A DNA stretch of 37,577 nt from an uncultured Clostridium sp. (GTDB lineage Bacteria; Bacillota; Clostridia; TANB77; CAG-508), in NCBI GenBank assembly GCA_945877035.1, contig CAMCQH010000015.1, positions 1 through 37,577 on the forward strand. Reading direction: 5' to 3'. Every line of letters begins with the position of its first letter. Position 1 is the stretch's first letter. The notes under the pieces are model-generated. The model had not been told where the DNA came from and searched no databases. It was given only the letters and a program-made list of their open reading frames with translations. This document shows positions 1 to 7,341 of this stretch, piece after piece. The position numbers were made by a program, and so were the translations under genes.

Positions 1-48
1 ATTGTATCAATAATAATTTCTAAAATTTTCATCCGAAACTTCTTGACA

Positions 49-2886
49 CTAATTTAAATACTTCTTCAAAAACTTCCCTGTATAACTCTGTTCATTCTTA
101 CAAATCTGTTCAGGTGTTCCGACTGCAACTACTTGTCCACCGCCATCTCCACCTTCTGGTCCTAAGTCAATAATGTGGTCACACGTTTTTATTAAATCCA
201 AATTATGTTCTATAACAATTATTGTATTTCCTGTATCGACTAGCCTTTGTAAAATATCTACTAATCTATGAACATCTGCTATATGAAGCCCTGTTGTTGG
301 TTCATCTAAAATATAAAGTGTTTTTCCTGTTGCTCTCTTAGACAATTCTGTTGCTAGTTTGACTCTTTGTGCTTCTCCTCCTGATAACGTTGTTGATGGT
401 TGTCCTAATTTAATATATCCTAACCCAACATCATTTAGTGTTTGTATTTTTTGTTTTATTTTTGGTATTTTATCAAAAAATTCTAATGCTTCTTCTACTG
501 TCATATCAAGCACATCTGCTATTGTTTTTCCTTTATATTTTACTTCTAAAGTTTCTCTGTTATATCTTTTTCCTTTACATACTTCACAAGGTACATAAAC
601 ATCTGGTAAAAAGTGCATTTCTATTTTGTGTACGCCATCACCATTACAGCTTTCACATCTTCCTCCTGCTACATTGAAGCTGAATCTTCCTTTATCAAAT
701 CCACGTAGTTTTGCTTCGTTTGTTCCTGCGAATATATCTCTTATTAAATCAAATACTCCTGTATATGTTGCTGGGTTTGAACGTGGTGTTCTTCCTATTG
801 GTGATTGGTCTATGTTGATTATTTTATCTATATTTTCTAGTCCTTTTACTTCTTTGCATTTTCCTGGTTTTTCACTTGCTCCATTTAGTTCTTTTGCAAT
901 TGTTTTATATAAAACTTCATTTACTAATGTTGATTTTCCTGAACCTGATACACCTGTAACACATGTAAATACTCCTAGTGGAAATTTTACACTTATATTT
1001 TTCAGATTATTTTCTGTTGCATTTTTTACTTCTATTACTTTTGACTTTATATGTTTTCTTCTTGTTTTTGGAACTTCTATTTTCTTTCTTCCACTTAAAT
1101 ATTGTCCAGTTATTGAATCTTTTACTTGTTTTACTTCTTCTGCTGTTCCCTGTGCCATAACATTTCCGCCATGTACACCTGCTCCTGGTCCTATATCTAT
1201 TATTTGGTCTGCTGCATACATTGTATCTTCATCATGTTCTACGACCAAAAGTGTATTTCCTAAATCTCTTAATTTTTTAAGTGTTGCTATTAATCTATCA
1301 TTATCTCTTTGATGTAGTCCTATGCTTGGTTCATCTAAAATATACATAACTCCTGTAAGCCCTGAACCTATTTGAGTTGCTAAACGAATTCTTTGTGCCT
1401 CTCCTCCTGATAATGAGCCTGCATTTCTTGATAATGTTAGGTATTCTAGTCCTACATCTATTAAAAATTGAAGTCTTGTATTTATTTCTTTTAATATCAT
1501 GTCTGCAATCATTGCTTCTTTTGGTGTTAATTTCAAATTACTTAAAAATTCTTTTAAATCTTTTATAGACATATCTGTTAATTCATTTATATTTTTACCA
1601 CCAATTTTAATACATAATATTTCTTCTTTTAATCTTGCACCATGACATGTATGACATTCAGAGTTTGTCATATACATTTCGTAAAAACTTCTCATACCTT
1701 GTGATTTTGTTTCACTATGACGTCTATCCAACGTTGGCAATACTCCTTCAAATGGTGCTGTAAATTTTCTTACTCCTGCTGCTGACTCAAATTGAAAATC
1801 TATTTTTTCATCACCTGTACCATATAAGATTTTTTCTAAAAACCATCTTGGTAATTTTTTAATTGGCACTCCTTTTATCTCTACACCATAATGTCTTCCT
1901 ATGCTTTCAAAATACATTTTTGCCATTGTATCGCCTTTTTTCATAGTGCTTGAACCAAAAGCTTTTACTCCATCATATAATGTTTTATTTTTATCTGGTA
2001 TTATTAAATCTTCATCCATTTTCATTAAATATCCAATACCCATACATGTTGGACATGCACCATATGGATTATTAAAAGAAAACATTCTTGGTGTTAACTC
2101 TGGAAAGCTGAAACCACAGTCTGGGCAAGCATAGTTTGAGCTATATAACACCATTTTTTCGCCATCTTTGGCAAAAATATTTACTAATACTAGATTATCT
2201 GCATGTTTTAAAGCAACTTCAACTGACTCTGTAAGTCTGCTTCTTATATCTTCTTTAACAACTAATCTATCTACTATTAGCTCAATTTCATGTTTCTTAT
2301 TTTTATCTAATTTAATTTCATCTGATAAATCGTAAACTTCACCATCAATTCTAGCTCTAACAAATCCATCTTTTTGATAGCCTTCTAATTGCTTTACAAA
2401 TTCACCTTTTCTACCTCTAACTACTGGTGCTAAAATTTGTATTCTTGTTCCTTCTTCTAAAGCCATTATATTATCAATAATTTGATCAATTGATTGCTTT
2501 TCAATTTTCTTGCCACAGTTTGGACAATATGGTACACCTATATTTGCATATAACAAACGAATGTAATCATATATTTCTGTAACTGTTCCTACTGTTGAAC
2601 GCGGATTTTTAGAAGTTGTTTTTTGGTCTATTGATATTGCAGGCGATAATCCTTCTATTGACTCTACATCTGGTTTTTCCATTATTCCTAGGAATTGTCT
2701 TGCATATGAAGATAAACTTTCTACATATCTTCTCTGGCCTTCTGCATATAGTGTGTCAAATGCAAGTGATGATTTTCCTGAACCTGATAGTCCTGTTATT
2801 ACTACCATTCTATCTCTTGGTATTTCTAAATTTATATTTTTTAGGTTGTGCTCTTTGGCGCCTCTTATTATTATTTTATCATTCAT
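49..2886 (-). CDS. uvrA: Excinuclease ABC subunit A
   Basis: UvrA is the damage-recognition ATPase of nucleotide excision repair and loads UvrB at lesions. The 945-residue product has the full family layout. The first Walker A is GLSGSGKSS near the N-terminus, followed by CxxC zinc modules (CPNC; CPDC...CPTC; CHTC), an ABC signature LSGGEAQR, a second Walker [10 protein letters not shown], a CESC...CEVC zinc finger and a second LSGGEAQR. The open frame continues upstream to 2997, but I place the start at 2886, where GGGGG precedes ATG and the protein begins [10 protein letters not shown] as in the family. The extra upstream codons lie in a palindromic leader. No uvrB or uvrC is in the window, so the gene appears to be transcribed alone from the promoter just upstream. 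Confidence 0.97.
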   Translation of the reverse strand: MNDKIIIRGAKEHNLKNINLEIPRDRMVVITGLSGSGKSSLAFDTLYAEGQRRYVESLSSYARQFLGIMEKPDVESIEGLSPAISIDQKTTSKNPRSTVGTVTEIYDYIRLLYANIGVPYCPNCGKKIEKQSIDQIIDNIMALEEGTRIQILAPVVRGRKGEFVKQLEGYQKDGFVRARIDGEVYDLSDEIKLDKNKKHEIELIVDRLVVKEDIRSRLTESVEVALKHADNLVLVNIFAKDGEKMVLYSSNYACPDCGFSFPELTPRMFSFNNPYGACPTCMGIGYLMKMDEDLIIPDKNKTLYDGVKAFGSSTMKKGDTMAKMYFESIGRHYGVEIKGVPIKKLPRWFLEKILYGTGDEKIDFQFESAAGVRKFTAPFEGVLPTLDRRHSETKSQGMRSFYEMYMTNSECHTCHGARLKEEILCIKIGGKNINELTDMSIKDLKEFLSNLKLTPKEAMIADMILKEINTRLQFLIDVGLEYLTLSRNAGSLSGGEAQRIRLATQIGSGLTGVMYILDEPSIGLHQRDNDRLIATLKKLRDLGNTLLVVEHDEDTMYAADQIIDIGPGAGVHGGNVMAQGTAEEVKQVKDSITGQYLSGRKKIEVPKTRRKHIKSKVIEVKNATENNLKNISVKFPLGVFTCVTGVSGSGKSTLVNEVLYKTIAKELNGASEKPGKCKEVKGLENIDKIINIDQSPIGRTPRSNPATYTGVFDLIRDIFAGTNEAKLRGFDKGRFSFNVAGGRCESCNGDGVHKIEMHFLPDVYVPCEVCKGKRYNRETLEVKYKGKTIADVLDMTVEEALEFFDKIPKIKQKIQTLNDVGLGYIKLGQPSTTLSGGEAQRVKLATELSKRATGKTLYILDEPTTGLHIADVHRLVDILQRLVDTGNTIIVIEHNLDLIKTCDHIIDLGPEGGDGGGQVVAVGTPEQICKNEQSYTGKFLKKYLN

Positions 2887-2906
2887 TTTTATTCCCCCAA
2901 TATAAA

Positions 2907-2971
2907 AAATGTCCAAAAGGGACGTTTCTTTTTGGACATTTTGTCCAATTGGAACCGTTCTCTTGGACATT
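2907..2971. repeat. Two tandem palindromic units in the uvrA leader
   Basis: Two adjacent 28-29 nt units each begin TGTCCAA and end TTGGACA (arms 2909-2918/2930-2939 and 2942-2948/2963-2969). Their centres are related and contain an ACGTTTCT or ACCGTTCT core. They sit between the -10 and the ribosome binding site of uvrA, so the mRNA leader could fold into two hairpins. No T-tract follows. They may be a dispersed repeat, an operator or an mRNA-stability element. Confidence 0.7.
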
Positions 2972-2997
2972 ATACTATATTTTTTTATTAAAAACAA
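2969..2997 (-). promoter_or_regulatory. uvrA promoter
   Basis: On the minus strand TTGTTT (2992-2997) and TATAAT (2969-2974) are separated by 17 nt, a sigma-A-like promoter reading toward uvrA. The -10 overlaps the outer arm of the second leader palindrome. No SOS (LexA) box was recognised by eye. Confidence 0.55.
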
Positions 2998-3042
2998 GAG
3001 TTTGGTAAGATATTTTTTCTTGATTTTTTTAATAATTATTTT

Positions 3043-3273
3043 TTAATTACTTCTAACAATAATTCTTCTATTCTGTCTATATCTGGAAATATCAAATTTA
3101 TTCCGTTTACTCTTTAATTTAAATATTCTATTTACTTTATCCAATATTATCCTTCTTGTTTCAGATGGTACTTGTAATGCTTTACCTTGCACAGTATCAA
3201 TATGGTCTATGTATTGTTCAGTAATTGGAAACATATTTTTTATATGATAAACATAACCTTCTTTTATTTCCAT
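3043..3273 (-). pseudogene. Type III toxin remnant (ToxN/AbiQ/CptN-like), internal deletion
   Basis: This 76-residue frame is a shrunken relative of the intact toxin at 6269-6709. Its first 12 residues contain GYVYHIK; it then jumps to NMFPITEQYIDHIDT, which matches residues 93 onward of the intact protein. About 80 residues are missing in frame, including the IPISSK segment that corresponds to the catalytic core of ToxN-family endoribonucleases. The start is the ATG at 3273, 8 nt after GAGGAG; the earlier GTG at 3282 overlaps that site. A conserved tail (FPDIDRIEELLL) follows in the +1 frame and ends near 3035. The RNA antitoxin array, promoter and terminator upstream look intact. Loss of activity is inferred from the missing core. 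Confidence 0.8.
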
Positions 3274-3294
3274 ATGTATCACTCCTCGTTTTAT

Positions 3295-3331
3295 AAAAAA
3301 AGTCCTTTATTCCTCTAAAGAAACAAAGGAC
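3295..3331 (-). terminator. Terminator between antitoxin RNA and toxin remnant
   Basis: On the minus strand GTCCTTT...AAAGGAC (3302-3331), with extra inner pairs, is followed by seven T (3295-3301). It lies between the RNA repeats and the toxin start, where type III loci carry a leaky terminator that sets the antitoxin-to-toxin ratio. Confidence 0.85.
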
Positions 3332-3339
3332 AAAATAAT

Positions 3340-3435
3340 TTACGAAATGGTATAATTTATTACTCGCACCAACCATAAGCGAGAACATTTAACGAAATGG
3401 TATGATTTATTACTCGCACCAACCACAAGCGAGAA
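3340..3435 (-). ncRNA. Type III antitoxin RNA repeats (left locus)
   Basis: Two tandem units with a 50-nt period start at 3435 and 3385 (minus strand). Each opens TTCTCGCTT and contains GGTGCGAGTAATAAAT and CCATTTCG. Within a unit CTCGC pairs with GCGAG, and loop bases ATGGT (or GTGGT) can pair with downstream ACCAT, giving an H-type pseudoknot as in ToxI/CptI RNAs. The units closely match those at 6116-6212. The array has a promoter upstream and a terminator downstream, so it should still be made although its toxin is broken. Confidence 0.85.
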
Positions 3436-3454
3436 ACATTTACTATCTATAATT

Positions 3455-3484
3455 ATTATACTATCTTTCTTGAACTTTTGTCAA
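3455..3484 (-). promoter_or_regulatory. Promoter of left antitoxin RNA
   Basis: Minus-strand TTGACA (3479-3484) and TATAAT (3455-3460) are spaced by 18 nt. Both hexamers are consensus, and the spacing equals that of the right-hand locus. Confidence 0.85.
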
Positions 3485-3580
3485 TAAAAATTGTAGTTTT
3501 TTGTATAATAATTATACTAATATTTTATGCTATTTATTTGAATTTATTTAAAAATTTATATATTTTTTATTCAGAACTTC

Positions 3581-4825
3581 TTATTTATTTATGGCTTTTT
3601 TCATCCATTCTATCCTCTCCTGATGTAACTTATTTCCAAACTCAATTCCTTCTTTAATATTATATTTATTCTTTACAAACTCTCCATTAACCGCTTCTAA
3701 ACACTCATTTCCAATAGTTTCAAAATCAATACTACCACTATCAACATTTCTACTACTCAATTTATCAGCATAAACAACAATTTGAAGTCCATGCAAACCT
3801 AAACTTGATTTAGCAACTCTTTCAATAAACTCAACTTTTTTGCTAGGCTTCATTTTATAAAAAATTCCGCCCCTCATATGTTCTCTACAAGCAACTTTAC
3901 CAGCTTGTATCCATCTAGTTGGTGCTTTAATCCTATTACCAAATTTTACAACAACATCAACTCCATTAATTTCATGTCCATAATGATGTGGATATTCTTC
4001 TTTTGGAGTTATTCCTTTGCCTAAATCATGTACTAATGCTGAAAATCTTATTTCCAAATCATCAGTTAATTCTGCAGCTTTATCTACCACCATCATTGTA
4101 TGATTAAAGCTATCTCCTTCTGGATGATGTTCTGCTGGCTGCAGAGCTCCTATTAAATCATATATTTCTTTAAAATGAACTTCTAACACATCTGCTTCTC
4201 TTAAAATTTGAAAAAATGTCGATGGCTTTTTATCTGATAGCGCTTTGCTAAATTCGATAAATACTCTTTCATCTGACAAAGTACTTAATTCATCTTTTAG
4301 ACTGTTCATCATTTTTAAAGTATCTTCAGCTACTTCGAAATTAAGTATTGCCGCAAATCTTGCAACTCTGTACACTCTTAATGGGTCTTCTAAAAAATGT
4401 TCTGTTGTAGCTCTAATTATTCCGTTTTTTATATCCTGTTTTCCATTAAATGGGTCTATCAATTCACCTGTTAGGACATCTTGTGCCATTGAATTTATTG
4501 TGATGTCTCTTCTTGCTAAATCTTGTTCAATGGTTATTTTTTTATTTGTAGTTATCTCAAATTCTTTGTGTCCTACTCCTGTTTTTCTTTCAGTTCTTGC
4601 CATTGCAAATTCTTTTCCATCTAAGTCAAAAACTTCAAATGATTTGCCTCTTGGAAAACTTTTAGGAAATAGATTTTTGAATTGTTTTGATGTAATTCCA
4701 ACAACACAATAATCTTCATCTTTTACTTTTTTATTTAGTAACTTATCTCTGATAGCTCCGCCCACTAAATATAATCTTCCGCCTTCATTTTCTATTTTTT
4801 TGGCAATTTCTAATATATTATTCAT
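3581..4825 (-). CDS. cca: CCA tRNA nucleotidyltransferase, HD-domain type
   Basis: The enzyme adds or repairs the 3' CCA end of tRNAs. The 414-residue product begins with the class II nucleotidyltransferase motif LVGGAIRD (about 20-27) and the metal-binding D36-x-D38 (KDEDY), then ARTER and RRDITINSMA of the head and neck domains. The C-terminal half has an HD phosphohydrolase domain (FNHTMMVV; LVHDLGKG) like that of the multifunctional gammaproteobacterial enzyme. The start is the ATG at 4825 after AGGGGAG; the frame is open further upstream but without a site. It overlaps the end of the lipase-like gene by 8 bp, so the two are probably co-transcribed. Confidence 0.93.
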   Translation of the reverse strand: MNNILEIAKKIENEGGRLYLVGGAIRDKLLNKKVKDEDYCVVGITSKQFKNLFPKSFPRGKSFEVFDLDGKEFAMARTERKTGVGHKEFEITTNKKITIEQDLARRDITINSMAQDVLTGELIDPFNGKQDIKNGIIRATTEHFLEDPLRVYRVARFAAILNFEVAEDTLKMMNSLKDELSTLSDERVFIEFSKALSDKKPSTFFQILREADVLEVHFKEIYDLIGALQPAEHHPEGDSFNHTMMVVDKAAELTDDLEIRFSALVHDLGKGITPKEEYPHHYGHEINGVDVVVKFGNRIKAPTRWIQAGKVACREHMRGGIFYKMKPSKKVEFIERVAKSSLGLHGLQIVVYADKLSSRNVDSGSIDFETIGNECLEAVNGEFVKNKYNIKEGIEFGNKLHQERIEWMKKAINK

Positions 4826-5906
4826 ACAAACTCCCCTGAATATTATTTTTTGCAATTTTAAATAAAGTATTCAATGTTTGCGAAATCATTTCTTTTGTAT
4901 CATTATCTATATTTTTATATGTTGTCAAAATTGTTTTTGCATTCATAAACCAATTTGACTTTAAATCCTTCATTGTTTGAGCATCTGTTGCATTCAAAAT
5001 TTCAAATATAACATCTATAACTTGTTCTCTTTTAGATGGCTCTATATTTTCAAGCCAGCCTTTTATTGTTTTATCAATAAACTCACTACTATCTGTAAGT
5101 TCATTTGAATATATAAAATTATTTCCTAAAAGTTGCCAACTATATAAATCATGTTGCATTATCCCTTTTTGAGTACTTTCTACAACTGTATATTTTTCTT
5201 TGTGATTCATTAATCTGCCAATAATAGATGATTGTGGAATATATGTATGTACTTTCTTTACCATTTCTTGATATTCAGCAGTTTCAATTACATCTTCACA
5301 AAATCCCGGTCCATCATTATTGTACACGTTTATTATTCTATCCTTAATTTCATCACTTACAAATGTTGCAGCATAAACAGCTATATTTCCTCCTTTTGAA
5401 TGTCCTCCAAGTTTAATTTTTTTGTCAGGATATTCTTTTGCTATAATTTCTAAATATTTTTTTGCAGATATTTGGGATGCAATATGGCTTTTAAAACTCA
5501 TATTAAAATCTTCTTTCCAACCAACTATTGTATTATCAGTACCTCTATATGATACAAATATAGTATCATCTGGCATTAATACTGTAATTGCTGAAAATTG
5601 TTTTTCTTGTTCAATATCTATTTTATTTATATATTTTGTAGCAAGCATTTCTCCATATCTTTTTGATACACCCATTAGTGGGAATAAGTCCACATCATCT
5701 TTCCATAATATAGGTAGCTTACTTACATCCTCTTTTTGGAATCTTTCATTTAATTCTTTTATTGTAATGACCTCATTTTCTTTTATTATTGTATCAAATG
5801 GAAGATATGAAAATCTTGATAATATTAGGTTATCAATTTCATTAAATTCTGATTTTTCTAAGCTTAAATCTCCTCTCCATTTTATATAATCACAAACATT
5901 TGGCAT
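4818..5906 (-). CDS. DUF2974 (Mbeg1-like) alpha/beta-hydrolase, lipase-like
   Basis: The 362-residue protein has the typical DUF2974 opening (NVCDYIKWRGDL, FNEIDNLILS) and a serine-hydrolase elbow GHSKG with Ser170 as likely nucleophile. A class-3-lipase-like VSYRGTDNTIVGWKEDF precedes it, and NNDGPGFCEDV is a plausible Asp-containing segment. No signal peptide is seen, so it should be cytoplasmic. The substrate of this clostridial family is not known to me. I chose the ATG at 5906 (MPNVCDY) because AAAGGA lies 9 nt upstream; the first ATG of the frame at 5915 directly abuts that site. It overlaps cca by 8 bp. Confidence 0.85.
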   Translation of the reverse strand: MPNVCDYIKWRGDLSLEKSEFNEIDNLILSRFSYLPFDTIIKENEVITIKELNERFQKEDVSKLPILWKDDVDLFPLMGVSKRYGEMLATKYINKIDIEQEKQFSAITVLMPDDTIFVSYRGTDNTIVGWKEDFNMSFKSHIASQISAKKYLEIIAKEYPDKKIKLGGHSKGGNIAVYAATFVSDEIKDRIINVYNNDGPGFCEDVIETAEYQEMVKKVHTYIPQSSIIGRLMNHKEKYTVVESTQKGIMQHDLYSWQLLGNNFIYSNELTDSSEFIDKTIKGWLENIEPSKREQVIDVIFEILNATDAQTMKDLKSNWFMNAKTILTTYKNIDNDTKEMISQTLNTLFKIAKNNIQGSLYE

Positions 5907-6066
5907 ATATATCATTCCTTTTCTATTTTTGAGGGATTAAGGGGTCTGTTCTCCAAATTCCTCTTTTTCATTTTATTTAATTTTAAATTATTTTTGAGAA
6001 AAAGTAAATAGTAAATAAATTTTATAAAAATGCATAAAATATAATATATTTATTATACAAATTCAC

Positions 6067-6096
6067 TTGACAACTGCTTTGAGAACATTGTATAAT
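6067..6096 (+). promoter_or_regulatory. Promoter of right antitoxin RNA
   Basis: TTGACA (6067-6072) and TATAAT (6091-6096) are separated by 18 nt, placing the RNA start about 15-20 nt before the first repeat. Both boxes are perfect consensus, as expected for a strongly made antitoxin RNA. Confidence 0.9.
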
Positions 6097-6115
6097 AAAT
6101 ATAGTAAGAAAATGA

Positions 6116-6212
6116 TTCTCGCTTTATGGTGGTGCGAGTAATAAATTATCCATTTCGCTAAATGTTCTCGCTTTATAGTGGTGCGAGTAATAAATTATCT
6201 ATTTTGAAAATG
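6116..6212 (+). ncRNA. Type III antitoxin RNA repeats (right locus)
   Basis: Two tandem ~49-nt units begin at 6116 and 6165 with TTCTCGCTTTAT and contain GGTGCGAGTAATAAATTATC. CTCGC and GCGAG form a hairpin. A loop-to-tail pairing makes a pseudoknot: ATGG with CCAT in unit 1, ATAG with CTAT in unit 2. The paired changes support the fold. The toxin is expected to cut the precursor into repeat-length RNAs that inhibit it. Short units in a two-copy array resemble the CptIN branch of type III systems. Confidence 0.88.
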
Positions 6213-6215
6213 TTT

Positions 6216-6252
6216 AGCCTTCTATATTAAGTTATAGGAGGCTTTAAATTTT
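6216..6252 (+). terminator. Attenuating terminator between antitoxin and toxin
   Basis: AGCCTTCTATA (6216-6226) pairs with TATAGGAGGCT (6233-6243), 11 bp with one G-T pair, followed by TTTAAATTTT. It lies between the RNA array and the toxin, the standard position for the leaky terminator of type III loci. Confidence 0.85.
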
Positions 6253-6268
6253 AGAAAGGACTGGTTGT

Positions 6269-6709
6269 ATGCTTTTAGAAACAGGATATGTATATCATAT
6301 AAAAGATGAGTATTTTGAATTTGCAAAAGATGAAAAACTTATGAAAAATCATGAGAACGGAAATACAAGACCTACATATTTTTGTATAAAAAATGCTAAT
6401 AGCAAAATTTTATGGTTTATTCCTATAAGTTCGAAAGTAGAAAAATATAGAAAATTACAAGAACAAAAAATAAAGAAAAATGGAGTTTGTGATACTATTG
6501 TAATCGGTAAATATAGAAGAATAGATGCAGCTTTTTTAATTCAGAATATTTTTCCAATTACTGAAAAATACATAGACCATATAGATACTATCAGAAATGA
6601 AGCGGTTGCTGTTGTTGAAGGAACTCAAAAAGAAATAACAGATAAAGTAAATAAAATTTTTATGTTAAAATCTAAACGGTATAAACTTAATATTTCCAGA
6701 TGTAGATAA
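6269..6709 (+). CDS. Type III toxin-antitoxin endoribonuclease (ToxN/AbiQ/CptN-like)
   Basis: This 146-residue protein is the probable endoribonuclease toxin of an RNA-inhibited type III module; related systems act in phage abortive infection or plasmid maintenance. Visible family features are GYVYHIKDEY at the N-terminus, LMKNHENGNTRP, and LWFIPISSKVEKY, whose (I/V)P-x-SSK core corresponds to the catalytic segment of ToxN. TIVIGKYR and FPITEKYIDHIDT follow. Assignment rests on this pattern plus the upstream promoter, repeats and terminator. The start is the ATG at 6269 after AAAGGA. The frame stops at 6709 (...ISRCR), but the +1 frame continues with FPDVDKIEKLLLDELKERT to 6752, resembling a natural C-terminus. 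The same break occurs in the left locus, so it is ancestral or programmed. Confidence 0.85.
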   Translation: MLLETGYVYHIKDEYFEFAKDEKLMKNHENGNTRPTYFCIKNANSKILWFIPISSKVEKYRKLQEQKIKKNGVCDTIVIGKYRRIDAAFLIQNIFPITEKYIDHIDTIRNEAVAVVEGTQKEITDKVNKIFMLKSKRYKLNISRCR

Positions 6710-6742
6710 AATTGAAAAATTATTATTAGATGAATTAAAAGA

Positions 6743-6789
6743 AAGAACTTAAATAAGTACCAAATGTCCTTATTTAAGTTCTTCTTTTT
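6743..6789. terminator. Bidirectional terminator between toxin and rpmE
   Basis: A perfect 15-bp stem, AAGAACTTAAATAAG (6743-6757) with CTTATTTAAGTTCTT (6769-6783), is flanked by CTTTTT on the plus side and TTCTTTTAA on the minus side. It can end both converging transcripts. The +1-frame stop codon of the toxin tail lies inside its left arm. Confidence 0.88.
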
Positions 6790-6798
6790 ATCTACTTT

Positions 6799-6999
6799 TT
6801 ATGCAAGTCCATATTTTTTCTTAAATTTATCTGCTCTACCACCAACTGTTTCTTGTCTTAAGTTTCCTGTCCAGTATGGATGACATTTTGAACAAACATC
6901 AACTTTGATATCTTTTTTTGTTGAACCAACTTCTAAAACATTACCACATGCGCATGTGATTGTTGTTTGGTTGTATTCTGGATGTATTCCTTCTTTCAT
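6799..6999 (-). CDS. rpmE: Large ribosomal subunit protein bL31
   Basis: This is a 66-residue L31 of the zinc-binding type. It starts [10 protein letters not shown], carries the cysteine pairs CAC (about 16-18) and CSKC (36-39), and ends with [19 protein letters not shown] and KKKYG, all diagnostic. The frame is open upstream, but the ATG at 6999 follows AGAGGTGA and matches the family start. The convergent terminator at 6743-6789 ends it. A tiny membrane-protein gene lies 70 bp upstream on the same strand. Confidence 0.96.
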   Translation of the reverse strand: MKEGIHPEYNQTTITCACGNVLEVGSTKKDIKVDVCSKCHPYWTGNLRQETVGGRADKFKKKYGLA

Positions 7000-7069
7000 T
7001 TTAATTTCACCTCTTTTTCGTATTTTATAACATGACTGTTTTTTATAATAACATATTATCGAAAATTTT

Positions 7070-7240
7070 TCAAGTATTATTTTTCTTTGTTTCATTTTTT
7101 TGCTCGTCAAAAATATATTGTGCTGATTGCAACATTTCTTTGTTTAATGATATTTTGTGTACTAATTTGTTCATTACATTAAATACACATGCAATTATTA
7201 ATATTAACATTCCAATCTTTTTCCAGTATTTTTTTAGCAT
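7070..7240 (-). CDS. Small single-pass membrane protein, unknown
   Basis: This is a 56-residue frame starting at the ATG at 7240, placed 7-8 nt after a strong AAAAGGAGA site. It begins [10 protein letters not shown], continues with a hydrophobic segment [13 protein letters not shown] (about 11-23), and ends in a charged tail ([13 protein letters not shown]). Three lysines before the hydrophobic segment predict an N-in topology with the tail outside. It lies just upstream of rpmE on the same strand. No family recognised. The good ribosome site and protein-like composition make a real gene likely; the function is unknown. Confidence 0.6.
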   Translation of the reverse strand: MLKKYWKKIGMLILIIACVFNVMNKLVHKISLNKEMLQSAQYIFDEQKNETKKNNT

Positions 7241-7341
7241 AATATTTTCTCCTTTTCCAAATAATACATATATATTATACTGTTATTTTTGTGAAAAGTC
7301 AATGATTTGTAGAAAATTAGACTTTAAATAGCAATAAATTT

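Noticed and set aside
626-1312. 228-codon plus-strand frame within uvrA
   Set aside because: It is antisense to well-conserved uvrA coding sequence and lacks a ribosome site.
3340-6212. CRISPR-like short tandem repeats at 3340-3435 and 6116-6212
   Set aside because: Units are contiguous without spacers, only two per site, and sit between a promoter and a toxin gene; they are type III antitoxin RNAs.
7032-7331. 99-codon plus-strand frame
   Set aside because: It is antisense to the small membrane-protein gene, which has a far better start signal.
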